DNA of 64,000 nucleotides from Haematobia irritans (taxonomy: Eukaryota; Arthropoda; Insecta; Diptera; Muscidae): contig NC_134401.1 of the NCBI RefSeq assembly GCF_050003625.1, forward strand, positions 92,792,852 to 92,856,851. The letters run 5' to 3'. The notes under the pieces are model-generated. The model did not search any database, was not told the DNA's origin, and was given only the letters and a program-made list of their open reading frames with translations. Every line of letters begins with the position of its first letter. Position 1 is the first letter of the stretch. Shown here piece after piece: positions 47,053 through 57,585 of the stretch. A program made the translations under genes and the position numbers.

Positions 47053-48299
47053 TTATACCCACCACCATAGAATGGTGACGGGGGTATAATATGTTTGTCA
47101 TTCCGTTTGTAACACATCGAAGTATCGATTTCCAACTATATAAAGTATATATATATATATATTCTTGATCAGGGAGAAATTCTAAGACGATATAAGCATG
47201 TCCGCATCGTCTGTCCGTCTGTCTGTCTGTTGTAATCACGCTACAGCCTTCAATAATGGCGCTATCGTCCTGATATTTGGCACAGATTCGCCTTTTGTTT
47301 GCAGGCAGGCCATGCTCGAATATGGGCTATATCGGTCCAAGTTGTGATATAGTCCCCATATAAACCCACCTCCCGATTTGGGGTCTTGGGCTTATAAAAA
47401 CTGTAGTTTTTATTCAATTTGCCTGAAATTGAAAATCTAGAGGTATTCTAGGACCTTAAGGAGATGCGCCGATTATCGGACCATGTTTTGATATAGCCCC
47501 CATATAAACCGATCTCCCGGTTTTACTTCTTGGGCTTCTAGAATTCGTAATTTTTACCCAATTTGCCTCAAATCGGAAATCTAGAGGTATCATAGGACCT
47601 TAAAGAGGTGTGCCTAATATATTGAGTATCGGTACAGTTTTTGATATAGTCCCCTTATAAATCGGCCCTCCGATTTGGGGTCTAGGTTCTAGAACTAAAA
47701 TTAAATGTGCTGAATACTGTGTGTATCCTTCCATATTTTGGGATAGCCCCCATTACACCGAACTCCCGATTTAACTCCTAGGGTTTCTAGAAATTCTAGT
47801 TTTTATCCGATTTGCTACAAATTGAAAATATACTGGCAATTTAGACCCATAGTGTATATGATTTAGTTTTATCGGTCCATTTGGTAAAGCCTCTATATAG
47901 ACCGATTTCACTTATTGAGGGTATAGAAGGCGCACTAATCATGAAAATTGCTTGAAACTGAATGCAAAATTTCCAGCCATGTAAATAATTGGGATGAAAA
48001 TCCACAGATTTTAGATTTCAAATCAAGGCGTTATTTCAGCATTTTCTTGCACACTTACAAGAGATGTTTATGATTCCTCTAAAACTCAAACAGATATGGT
48101 TCTTATAAATTCTGAATAAGATCTAGTCTTCATAGGTAAAATCTTTACATTTACCTAGCGTACTGGTTGAACTGATCTGCTCGGGAAAATATCTGTCATC
48201 AAACCCCCCTGACATTTTCAAAGGAAACTATAATATTTGATTCATGGTTGCGGGTATTTAAAATTCGGCCCCGCCGAACTCACTGCTGTATATACTTGT
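47053..48299 (+). mobile_element. HelB-b
   Basis: 5' end TATACCCACCACCATAGAAT with GGTGACGGGGGTATAAT (terminal hairpin). INE-1-like block (47100-47330) with TATAAAGTATATATATATAT, GATCAGGGAGAAATTCTA and GTCTGTCCGTCTGTC. About 3.5 monomers of 153 bp (47340-47900), a 3' segment with CAAATCAAGGCGTTATTTCA, then hairpin TTCGGCCCCGCCGAA and TATACTTGTTTTT. It starts only 53 bp after HelA-g. Confidence 0.7.
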
Positions 48300-50147
48300 T
48301 TTTACATCACCGCGAAATTTCACCCGTGTAAATACACACAGAATGGCCTGAAATCCAATACTTCGTTTTTTGATTGAAAACCCTAATGGAATCTAATTTG
48401 TCGAAATATTTCTTTAATTAGAAAGATATGAAGTGTTTTTCAAATTTTGTTTCGCCGGAGTTGGAATCGAGAAAAAATTTCTACGGACTCCGGCTCCGAC
48501 TCCGACTCCAGCAAAATCTTCAGACTCCGACTCCAAGACTCCGCCCTGGTTTTCAGTATGAATGGTAATGGCATGGCATGCTTCACAGTCATATGACTTT
48601 AAAGAAGGGGCATCTTGGCATAAAATCATAGCAATTAAAATGACCATTCTTTTAATTATTTCTTTTATTTTAAAGAAATCTATTCCTAATATTGTGTAAA
48701 TTGCATGCTATAAAATTTTAGAAGCACACTCTTTCATAAAATCTGTAATGCTCGCTTAAACCCGACATAGAAGCTCCAAGCAATTATATGTAAAGCGAAC
48801 ACGCTAATCAATGCCCTGCGATGGTTCTCCAAAATTTTAGTAATTTCAATATTAAAATAATTCAAAATAATCTCAAACATATGCTAGATATTTAAATATT
48901 GAAATATTTGTTGATGACTAATTGCGAATAGAATTGTAACAACATCCACGTGAACAAGACTGACATTTATGCTGCTCCCTGTTGAATGGAGTTTGGGAAC
49001 ACTTGGGTGATATCTTGTTACCAAATTAACTGGAATAATGCATTTTCCAACCTTTTAGGAGAAATCCAAATAAATACAACAACAACAGCAACAACATGAA
49101 ATGCTTAGTTTCCTGCATAAGTCAGCATGTTTAGCAACAACCGGAGGTAGTACACCTATGGATCACACATCTAATGCTGGATGTTGGAGTTCCTGTTGCT
49201 GGCTCGCACTCCTTCATCGTCTTAAAGAGTAAGAGTTATTAAAAATAGCTAAAGAAAAAAAAACAGAAAAACGCCAACAAAGAAAATACTGGCACAGCTG
49301 CTAGCATTTGCTTTGTGCAAAACTATGGGGAAAAAATACGACACCAAAACAAAAGATCTCGAGAAACGAACGAAAAAAAAAACTACTAACTAAAAAATCT
49401 AAAACCAAAAAAACTCTACTTCATTGAAAAACTTAAACAGAAATTCATACAAAATAGAAAAACTCATAAAGTTTTTCTGCTTGTCCGTAGTGCCAGTATT
49501 CAACAGCAGCACCTCTGGTTAGCATTTTTAGTCCAGGCTACTTTTGAGTTTATGAGTTTTTATGGTTGTGCGATATTTTGTTTTTTTTTTTAATACAAAC
49601 ATTTGGCGATTGTTTATTTTACGAGTGTAACGCTTGCTCTTGAAAGGATCACCATTAGTCAGCTTGGTTGAACATAAGGCATTAATGCTCTAGCATCAGG
49701 CCATCGTTAAGTGATCATCTATGAATTTTAAGTCTCATCAGAATATTTCTCTAAGACTAGCCTGATGCTAGCTAGCATCATCTATACCTTGCGTTTCTAT
49801 AAGACGAGCATCTAAATAATCGCTTGGCTTAGGTACCCGTCACATAGTTGGATTGCCCTTTCTTTTGGTTTTGCTTATGTCCCATATTGAACCATAAAAT
49901 GCGAGTATTTGCTTAGGCAGAATTTGCGTCTCTATCTACCTGATCGCCCAATGATTTAGTACAACCGGAATATGAATGTGCGAAATCCCATAGAAAAACA
50001 AAATCTTAAATCTGCTCCGTTGATCTACATTCTAAAAGAACGTAGACAATGGCAGCAGTCTACTAAAGATCAAACTGCTACTGCGTATTGTATTTCACAA
50101 ATGTTCTATTTATCGATTAATAAGTACAGTGGTATGCAGGGAATGTG
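48300..50147. other. Mostly unique interval with one hAT fragment
   Basis: No gene recognised. Apart from 48437-48549 (listed separately), the text contains (CAA)n-like stretches near 49075 and A-rich runs near 49250-49400. Confidence 0.4.
48437..48549. mobile_element. Terminal fragment of the GACTCC-rich hAT-like family
   Basis: Matches the right end of the 28907-30935 element (GACTCCGACTCCAGCAAAAT, CTTCAGACTCCGACTCCAAG) and ends GACTCCGCCCTGG, so the last bases of the terminal repeat are altered. The rest of the element is absent. Confidence 0.75.
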
Positions 50148-50663
50148 CACTGAAAAAACAGTGAACCCACCAGGAAGAAAAATTTTGGTTAATTTTAGAA
50201 AATTTTGAATATTTTTAGAAAATTTTAACTAAACAGTATAACAAACGCTGGCATCACGCCGATGTCATAAAAATAAGTAAATATTTTTCGACAAATTCAA
50301 GAAAATTTATTAGACATAATTAAGTTTTTTCACTTGTTAAAGAAAATTTTGTAGTTTGAAGGAAAAAATTGGAGTTCAAAATTGCAAGAATGTCTTTAGT
50401 GACATACGAAGTTCATGATGAACGCATTTGTAGTAAAATTTACAAATTTAAAGAAATATTGAACTATTTTGTAGAAGACACGAATTTAGTTAATCTTTAT
50501 CCTTCATTTGTGTATATTTGTTTCCTCGGTTTTAGTTAATTTAACTAACGTACACAAAAAATGATTAGAGTAGAGGAAACTTTCTCCAAACATAATAATT
50601 CCATGAACTAAAATAAAGTTAAATTGGCTTTAGTGAAATAGAGAGTTCACTTTTTTTTGAGTG
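50148..50663. mobile_element. MITE-1 copy flanked by TG
   Basis: Opposite orientation to 7225-7739 and about the same length (516 bp). Left end CACTGAAAAAACAGTGAACC; right end, read inwards, CACTCAAAAAAAAGTGAAC. Flanking dinucleotides are TG on both sides rather than TA, either mutated or an unusual target. Confidence 0.75.
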
Positions 50664-50782
50664 TGGTGCAAGGAAAAATGTCCAATTGCCATGAACACGA
50701 AGTGTGTCTACACTAAAAAAAAATATGAACGATTATGTAATTGTCACACATAATTTACACAACTTTAAGAACAAATGCGTTT

Positions 50783-51405
50783 AAAACAAGTAAGTAAAGT
50801 AGAAAGTCGGACGGGGCCAACTATATAATACCCTATTCAGTCCATAAGAGAGAAGTTCACCAATATGGTATCACAATGGACTGAATAGTCTAAGTGAGCC
50901 TGAAATATGGGGCTGCCACCTAACCTAACCTAACCTAATACCCTAAACCACCCGACTATATAATACCCTAAACCACCACGACTGAATTAGTAAACACCCA
51001 TTTGTGGGGTATCATTGGTATAGGTTTAGGAAATAAACCGTATTTCCATATTTAAGAACATTAAGAGGTACATGTTTATGAGAGTTTTATCAAAATCTGA
51101 AGAGAAATTTCTTATATTAGGAGCTATAGTTGAGTTTGCACCTACAGAGTTAGTATGCCACTAATATTGATTCCATTATTAAATAACCACTATGTGGTTT
51201 AGTTTATAGAATGACGAAATCGCTCAATTAGCGTGGGTAATAAATCCGAATTTGTGAAAATAGGGCAATATATTTATGTAAGAGCTACATGTATGTTAAG
51301 TCTAACTACGATCGGCTAATACATCTAAATTTGAAATTTGAGTAAAATTGGTATTATGGCCAAATTTGAGATAATCGAGCGATGCATATATATGGGAGCT
51401 ATATC
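50783..51405 (-). mobile_element. HelC-c, 3' part, carrying LOA-like copy E and cut by Himar1
   Basis: Starts AAACAAGTAAGTAAAGTAG, then the 3' hairpin AGTCGGACGGGGCCAACT (one arm mutated) and ATACCCTAAACCACC-type text that is locally duplicated (50939-50985). The 3' segment with CCACTAATATTGATTCCATT is shared with HelC-a and -b. Truncated satellite follows (51330-51405), broken by the TA of Himar1. Confidence 0.65.
50835..50935 (+). mobile_element. LOA-like copy E: 101-bp extreme 5' truncation with twin-priming-like inversion
   Basis: Bounded by TAATACCCT (50826-50834 and 50936-50944), a 9-bp target duplication. From about 50874 to the end it is the LOA-like 3' UTR (TATCACAATGGACTGAATAG...GGGCTGCCACC) plus a CCTAACCTAACCTAACC tail. 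The first 10-12 bp (ATTCAGTCCAT, from 50835) are an inverted copy of TGGACTGAAT at 50877-50887, as made when first-strand synthesis is primed from both target ends. Entirely non-coding. Confidence 0.85.
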
Positions 51406-51475
51406 TAACAGGTTGGCTGATAAGTCCCCGGTCTAACAAAGAAAAACACATTTTTTTTGTCAAAATTCGTTTTTA

Positions 51476-53530
51476 TTATTCAACATAGTTCCCTTCAAGA
51501 GCGATACAACGATTATAACGACCTTCCAATTTTTTGATACCATTTTGGTAGTACTCCTTCGGTTTTGCCTCAAAATACGCCTCAGTTTCGGCGATCACCT
51601 CTTCATTGCAGCCAAATTTTCCCCTGCGAGCATCCTTTTGAGGTTTGAGAACAAGAAAAAGTCGCTGGGGGCCAGATCTCAAGAATACGGTGGGTGGGGA
51701 AGCAATTCGGAGCCCAGTTCATGAATTTTTGCCATCGTTCTCATTGACTTGTGGCACGGTGCGTTGTTTTGGTGGAACAACACTTTTTATACCCTCCACC
51801 ATAGGATGGGGGTATATTAACTTTGTCATTCCGTTTGTAACACATCGAAATATTGCTCCAAGACCCCATAAAGTATATATATTCTGGGTCGTGGTGAAAT
51901 TCTGAGTCGATCTGAGCATGTCCGTCCGTCCGTCCGTCTGTTAAAATCACGCTAACTTCCAAACGAAACAAGCTATCGACTTTAAACTTGGCACAAAGAG
52001 TTGTTATTGATGTAGGTCGGATGGTATTGCAAATGGGCCATATCGGACCAATTTTACGTATAGCCCCCATATAAACGGACCCCCAAAATTTGGCTTGTGA
52101 GTGCTCTAAGAGAAGCAAATTTCATCCGATCCGACTGAAATTTGGTACATGGTGTTAGTATATGGTCTCTAACAATCATGCAAAAATTGGTCCATATCGG
52201 TCCACTTTTACGTATAGCCCCCATATAAACGGACCCCCAAATTTGGCTTGCGATTGCTCTAAGAGAAGCAAATTTCATCCGATCCGGCTGAAATTTGGTA
52301 CATGGTGTTAATATATGGTCTCTAACAACCATGCAAAAATTGGTCCATATCGGTCCATAATTATATATAGCCCCCATATAAACCGATTCCCAGATTTGGT
52401 TTGCGGATCTTCTAAGAGAAGCAAATTTCATCCGATCCGGCTGAAATTTGGTACATGATATTAGTATATAGTCTCTAAGAACCTTTCACAATTTGGTCCA
52501 TATCAGTCCATAATTATATATAGCCCCTATATAAACCGATCCCCAGATTTGAACTCCGGAGCCACATGGACGAGCAAAATTCATCTGATCCGGTTGAAAT
52601 TTGCAACGTGGTGTTAATATATGGCCGCTAATAACCATGCCAAAATTGGTCCATATCGATCTATAGTTATATATAGCCGATCCCCAATCACACACAAATT
52701 GGTCCATATCGGTTCATAATCATGCTTGCCACTCGAGCAAAAATAATGTAGCAAAATTTGTCGAAATTTTATTCCTATAGACAATTTTGTCAAATTTTAT
52801 TTCTATAGAAAATTTTATCCAAATTTTACTTCAATAGAAAATGTTGTCAAAATTTTATTATGTCAAAATTTTATTTCTATAAAAAATTTTTGTCAAACTT
52901 AATTATATACGTATTTAATCGGCCATTTTAAGTTTAATATATACCACGTATGGACTACGTGGTATATATTACGGTTTTAGGAAGTTTTAAGATACCTTGT
53001 CATCGGCAAAAATTACCGCAATCCAAGTTATACGATTGTGGATGACAGTCTTCAGTAGAAGTTTCTACGCAATCCATGGTGGAGGGTACATAAGCTTCGG
53101 ACTGGCCGAACTTACAGCCGTATATACTTGTTTCTTCTTCATATGGGGCCGTTTTGCCGCGATTTCGACCTTCAAACGCTCCAATAACGCCATATAATAG
53201 TCACTGTTGATGGTTTTTCCCTTCTCAAGATAATCGATAAAAATTATTCCATGCACATCCCAAAAAACAGAGGCCTTTACTTTGCCAGCAGACTTTTGAG
53301 TCTTTCCACGCTTCGGAGACGGTTCACCGGTCGCTGTCCACTCAGCCGACTGTCGATTGGACTCAGGAGTGTAGTGATGGGGCCATGTTTCATCCATTGT
53401 CACATATCGACGGAAAAGCTCGGGTGTATTACGAGCTAACAGCTGCAAACACCGCTCAGAATCATCAACACGTTGTTGTTTTTGGTCAAATGTGAGCTCG
53501 CGGGGCACCCACAGAGCTTCCGCATATCCA
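51476..53530 (-). pseudogene. Himar1-type mariner transposase, N-terminus missing, split
   Basis: Part 1 (53521-53133): WVPRELTFDQKQQRVDDSER, YVTMDETWPHHYTPE with the first catalytic Asp, then FIDYLEKGKTINSDYYMALLERL to RPHMKK. Part 2 (51784-51476): KVLFHQ-type region, SLRTMAKIHELG, LLPHPPYS, a stop codon, DLAPSDFFLF with the third catalytic Asp of the DD34D triad, then a 1-bp frameshift in the AGKKFG region, and FGCNEEVIAETEAYFEAKPK to the C-terminus NYVE. From recall of the family it is very close to horn-fly Himar1. The helix-turn-helix half is absent. The Helentron insertion, stop and frameshift make it inactive. Confidence 0.88.
51785..53132 (+). mobile_element. HelA-h, complete structure, inside Himar1
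   Basis: Best-bounded HelA copy because both junctions lie in the known mariner coding sequence. 5' TATACCCTCCACCATAGG with GGGGGTATA; block to about 52050; satellite 52060-52700 (four monomers); AT minisatellite 52745-52890; 3' block; CCATGGTGGAGGGTACA; altered hairpin TTCGGACTGGCCGAA; TATACTTGT. About 1.35 kb. The mariner reading resumes in a T-run (CACTTTTT | TTTCTTCTTC), so the target was a T-tract and at most a few Ts are duplicated, as expected of Helentrons. Confidence 0.78.
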
Positions 53531-53544
53531 TATGAACGCACCAA

Positions 53545-53881
53545 GAAGAAAACTTTCGGTTAATTTTAGAAAATTTTGAATATTTGTAGAAAATTTTAAC
53601 TAAACAGAATTACAAACGTTGGCATCACGCTGATGTCATAAAAATAAGTAAATATTTTTCGACAAATTCAAGAAAATTTTTAACTAAGTTCTTTCACTTG
53701 TTAAAGAAAATTTTGTAGTTTGAAGGAAAAAATTGGAGTTAAAAATTGGAAGAATGTCTTTAGTGACATACGAAGTACATGATGGATGCATTTTTGGTAA
53801 AATTTACAAATTTAAAGAAATTCTGAACTATTTTGTGGAAGACACGAATTTAGTTAATCTTTATGCTTCATTTGAGTATAT
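53545..53881. mobile_element. MITE-1 fragment, both ends lost
   Basis: Matches 50172-50513 closely (GAAGAAAA..TTTTGGTTAATTTT to TTCATTTG.GTATAT). The left terminus is replaced by the Himar1 break, and the right part is cut by HelB-c. Confidence 0.8.
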
Positions 53882-55640
53882 TTATACCCATCACCATAGA
53901 ATGGTGACGGGGGTATAATAAGTTTGTCATTCCGTTTGTAACACATCGAAATATCGATTTCCGACTATATAAAGTATATATATTCTTGATCAGGGAGAAA
54001 TTTTAAGGCGATATAACGATGACCGTCTGTCCGTCTGTCTGGCTGGCTGGCTGTCCGTATGTCTGTTGTAATCACGCTATAGTCCTCAATAATGAAGCAA
54101 TCGTGCTGAAATTTTGCACAAACTCGTCTTTTGTCTGCAGGCAGGTCAAGTTCGAAGATGGGCTATATCGGTCCTAGTTTTCATATAGTTCCCATATAAA
54201 CCGACCTCCCGATTTGGGGTCTTGGGCTTCTAAAAACTGTAGTTTTTATCCACTTTGCCTGAAATTGGAAATCTAGGGATATTTTAGGACCATCAAAAAG
54301 TGTACCGAAAATGGTGCCTATCGGTCAATGTTTTAGTATAGCCCCCATATGGACCGATTTCCCGATTTTGCTTCTTGGGCGTCTAGAAAGTGTATTTTCT
54401 ATCCGATTTGCCTGAAGTTGGAAATCGAGAGGTATTCAAGGATCATAAAGAGGTTTGCCGAAAATGGGGTGTATCGGTCCATGTTTTGATACAGCCCCCA
54501 TATAGACTGATCTCCCGATTTTACTTCTTGGGCTTCTAGAATCCGTAGTTTTTCTCCAATTTGCTTGAAATTTGAAATGTAGAGGTACTGTAGGACCCTA
54601 AAGACGTATGCCGAAAATGGTGAGTACTGGTCCTTGTTTTGATATAGCCACCATATAGACCGATCTCCCGATTTTACATCTTGGTCTTCTAGAATCTGTA
54701 ATTTTTACCCAATTTGCCTCAAATCGGAAATCTAAAGGTATTTTAAAACCTTAAGGGGGTGTGCCGAAAATGGTGATTATCGGTCCATGTTTTGATATAG
54801 CCCCCATATAGACCGATCTCCCGATTTTACTTCTTGAGCTTCTAGAATTCGTAGTTTTTACCCAATTTGCCTGAAATTGGAAATCTAGAGGTATTCTAGA
54901 ACTATAAAGGGGTGTGCGAATATATTGAGTATCGGTACAGTTTTTGATATAGCCATCTTATAAACCGGCTCTCCTATTTATGGTCTAGATTCTAGAACTA
55001 CAATTAAATGTGCTGAATACTGTGTGTATCCTTCCATGTTTTGTTATAGCCCCCATTGCACCGAACTCCCGATTTAACTCCTAGAGATTCTAGAAATTGT
55101 AGTTTTTATCCGATTTGCCACAAATTGAAAATATACTGGCATTTTAGACCCCAGCAAAGTGTATATGATTTAGTTTTATCGGTCCATTTGGTAAGGCCTA
55201 CATATAGACCGATTTCACATATTGAGGGTATAGAAGGCGCACTGATCATGAAAATTGCTTGAAACTGAATGCAAAATTTCCAGATTTTACTTCTCGTAGT
55301 CATTTAAATAATTGGGATGAAAATTCACAGATTTTAAATTTCAAATCAAGGCGTTATTTCATTATTTTCTTGCACACTTAAAAGAGATGTTTATAGTTCC
55401 TCTAAAACTCAAAAAAAAAAATGGTTCTTATAAATTCAGATTCTGATCTAGTCTTCATAGGTAAAATCTTTACATTTATCTATGGTAAGCGTTCTGGTTG
55501 ATCTGATCTGCTTGGGAAAATATCTGTCATCAAACCTCCCCCCCCCCCCCGAAATTTTCAAAGGAATCTATTATATTTGATTCATGGTGGTGGGTATTTA
55601 AGATTCGGCCAAGCCGAACTTACTACTGTATATACTTGTT
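53882..55640 (+). mobile_element. HelB-c, complete structure
   Basis: 5' TATACCCATCACCATAGAAT with GGTGACGGGGGTATAAT; INE-1-like block with GTCTGGCTGGCTGGCTGTCC; satellite about 54150-55220 with GCC.CCATAT phrases at 54341, 54494, 54648 and 54800 (153, 154, 152 bp); 3' segment with a run of about 15 Cs near 55540-55551; hairpin TTCGGCCAAGCCGAA; TATACTTGTTTT at 55640. Longest HelB copy (1.76 kb). Confidence 0.75.
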
Positions 55641-55646
55641 TTACCC

Positions 55647-55858
55647 CCATTTTCATGAAGCTCCGTTAGTACTCCGTTAGCTAACGAACTTTTAAACCGC
55701 ACTATGAAGATATCTGTCATCTTGTCTATATATTCCATATACCAGTTAAGAACTTAACTGCTGAAAATTTTTCAGTTAAAGTAAACCGGAGAGAAGATAT
55801 TTGCAATTTAATTCCTGTTAACTGTCCGTTAAAGCCTAACGGAGCTACATGAAAATGG
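55647..55858. mobile_element. Small inverted-repeat element (212 bp)
   Basis: Arms CCATTTTCATGAAGCTCCGT (+TAG) at 55647-55669 and CTAACGGAGCTACATGAAAA (+TGG) at 55836-55858 pair over 23 positions with one mismatch. The inner sequence also contains CCGTTAG/CTAACGG-type short repeats. No clear target duplication; superfamily unknown. Confidence 0.65.
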
Positions 55859-55926
55859 CCGTTAAAGAGTTATATTGCAGTTAGTGGTTTAGCAGATATC
55901 GACTATAAAAATACTTTTTATATTAA

Positions 55927-57581
55927 CCCTTTCGACCCCGAATTTTTATAGATATCGCTAAAAAAAATTGTATATTCTTAATCATGTTTAAGTCATTTCA
56001 GAAGCGTAGAGCCAAAATTTCGGGTCGCCACGCCCATTCGTTTGGGCGGTAGAGAATGTTGCCTGTGGGCAATTGTGTCAATAAAATGGTTTGTTTTGTA
56101 ATTATAGACGTATTATGTTTTAGTGGATTTTGTTACATTTTTTGTTGTTATTACATTAGATGTATACTTAGATGTGCGCGTGAGTTAAATTTCACTTACA
56201 CTCACGCGCATTCACGAAGAAATATTTATACTCACGCACGCCATGTGGGTAGGAATTTACGTACACGCAAATTCACGAAATGAAAAGTTATACTCACGCA
56301 CGCTCCCGCACGAACAAAGTTTATGCCTCACGTTTCTGCATGATTCACCACAATTTTCGTAATTCACAACAAATCTCGTGACTCAGGAAAAATTTCAGAA
56401 CACGAGAATTTGCGTGATTCACGACAAACCTCATGACTCGCTGCAGTTACTGATCAGTAAGTTATATTCATAACTCACGACGGAATCATTAGCAAAATTC
56501 AAATATGATTCAAAATCAAACAACGGACGCTATTGAAATCTTAAAAGTGATAAAATCCGCGAAGGTGATTAAAATCGGTGAGCTTGAATCGTGAACGGGA
56601 ATTTGTTTGTGAGTGTGATTTTTTTTCTGTCTCTGTCTTAACGTGGATGTGAATTTTATCGTGAACATCAATTTTATCGTGAGCGTGAATTGGATCGTGA
56701 ACGAGAATTTTAATCGTGAGCGTGATTTCGGAGAAATTTTACTCACGTAAATCACGAACACAATTTGATTTTTGGCGACACATTTTTGTTTAGTCCCGTT
56801 CACGCACATTCACTAGATTTAGTTTAAATTTCATTCACGGCTTCGCGTGAATCATGCGTGATTCACGAAAATGTTTTGTTGTCTTTTTGTTCTGAACCCA
56901 TGCCAGTTTAACTGGCGGTCTAAAAACCCAAAGTATAGTAAAGCGACAATATTCGTGCTAATCAACCAGTATGTTTCCAAGAAGGCATATATCTTTGGCT
57001 TCTTCCCTTTTTACGATTCCTTTCAAATTTCTCCTCAGCACTGCAGAAATGTCTTTCATATCTTTGCCACATTCCTCGTCACTGGGACATCCCAATCGAA
57101 GTTCAAAATTTGTTTAATATCATTGTTTTCCAAACCTTTTTTCTCTAGGTTCCATGTCCAAAAATTATGTAATTTTACTACCACAATTGCCCAAAGTTGC
57201 CTGTGGGCAATTTTTCAATTTTAAAAATTTCTCACTTGTTGTTTTTTGCAATTCTAAGATTTGACTTCCACAAATATTTTATTTGATATGTACTACAACA
57301 GATTCAATAAAAACTTTCAATACTTTTGTTGTAATTTTTGAAAAAAAAATGTCATTTATAAAAATCGTTTTCCAAATTCGCAAATATTTTTTTCTTGAGG
57401 CACGTGCATATTAATGAAAAAATGTTTACTAATTGACAACCAAATTAACTGATTTTTCATTAAACTTGAAGAAAACACTTGTAGCTTTCGATACCGCTAC
57501 AGTTTTATGAACAAAAACAAAGCTGACAGTGAGTCTCAAAATACAAAAAGTTGCCCACATGCAACTGTAGGGTCGAACGGG
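55927..57581. mobile_element. piggyBac-type non-autonomous element with TTAA target sites
   Basis: TTAA on both sides (55923-55926, 57582-57585). Ends CCCTTTCGACCCCG and, read inwards from the right, CCCGTTCGACCCTA, are imperfect 14-bp inverted repeats. Subterminal motif TTGCCTGTGGGCAAT occurs at about 56059 and 57199, with a related GTTGCCCACATGCAAC near the right end. No transposase is seen. About 725 bp of its length is a nested insertion (56149-56873). Confidence 0.85.
56149..56873. mobile_element. TCACG/CGTGA-rich insertion inside the piggyBac-type element
   Basis: Bounded by TTTTGTTGT (56140-56148 and 56874-56882), a candidate 9-bp target duplication. The left half has many ACTCACG/ATTCACG words on the plus strand; the middle right has GTGAACG/CGTGAGCG words (the inverse); then ACTCACGTAAATCACG again. 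No terminal inverted repeat was found by eye, and no coding. A 9-bp duplication would fit a Mutator-like element, but that is inference. Confidence 0.5.
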
Positions 57582-57585
57582 TTAA

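Larger units (their letters stand above)
51408..53537 (-). mobile_element. Himar1-like mariner, 5'-truncated and interrupted by HelA-h
   Basis: The 3' end lies at left: TA (51406-51407) then ACAGGTTGGCTGATAAGTCC, the irritans-subfamily mariner terminal repeat that I recognise from Himar1. Coding sequence runs leftwards from about 53537. HelA-h (51785-53132) is inserted at a T-run within the transposase. The other terminal repeat and N-terminal half are missing; the break abuts a MITE-1 fragment at 53545. Confidence 0.88.

Noticed and set aside
55537..55551. Run of about 15 Cs in HelB-c as a biological signal
   Set aside because: Homopolymer expansions are common and error-prone in assemblies; other HelB copies have only a few Cs here.
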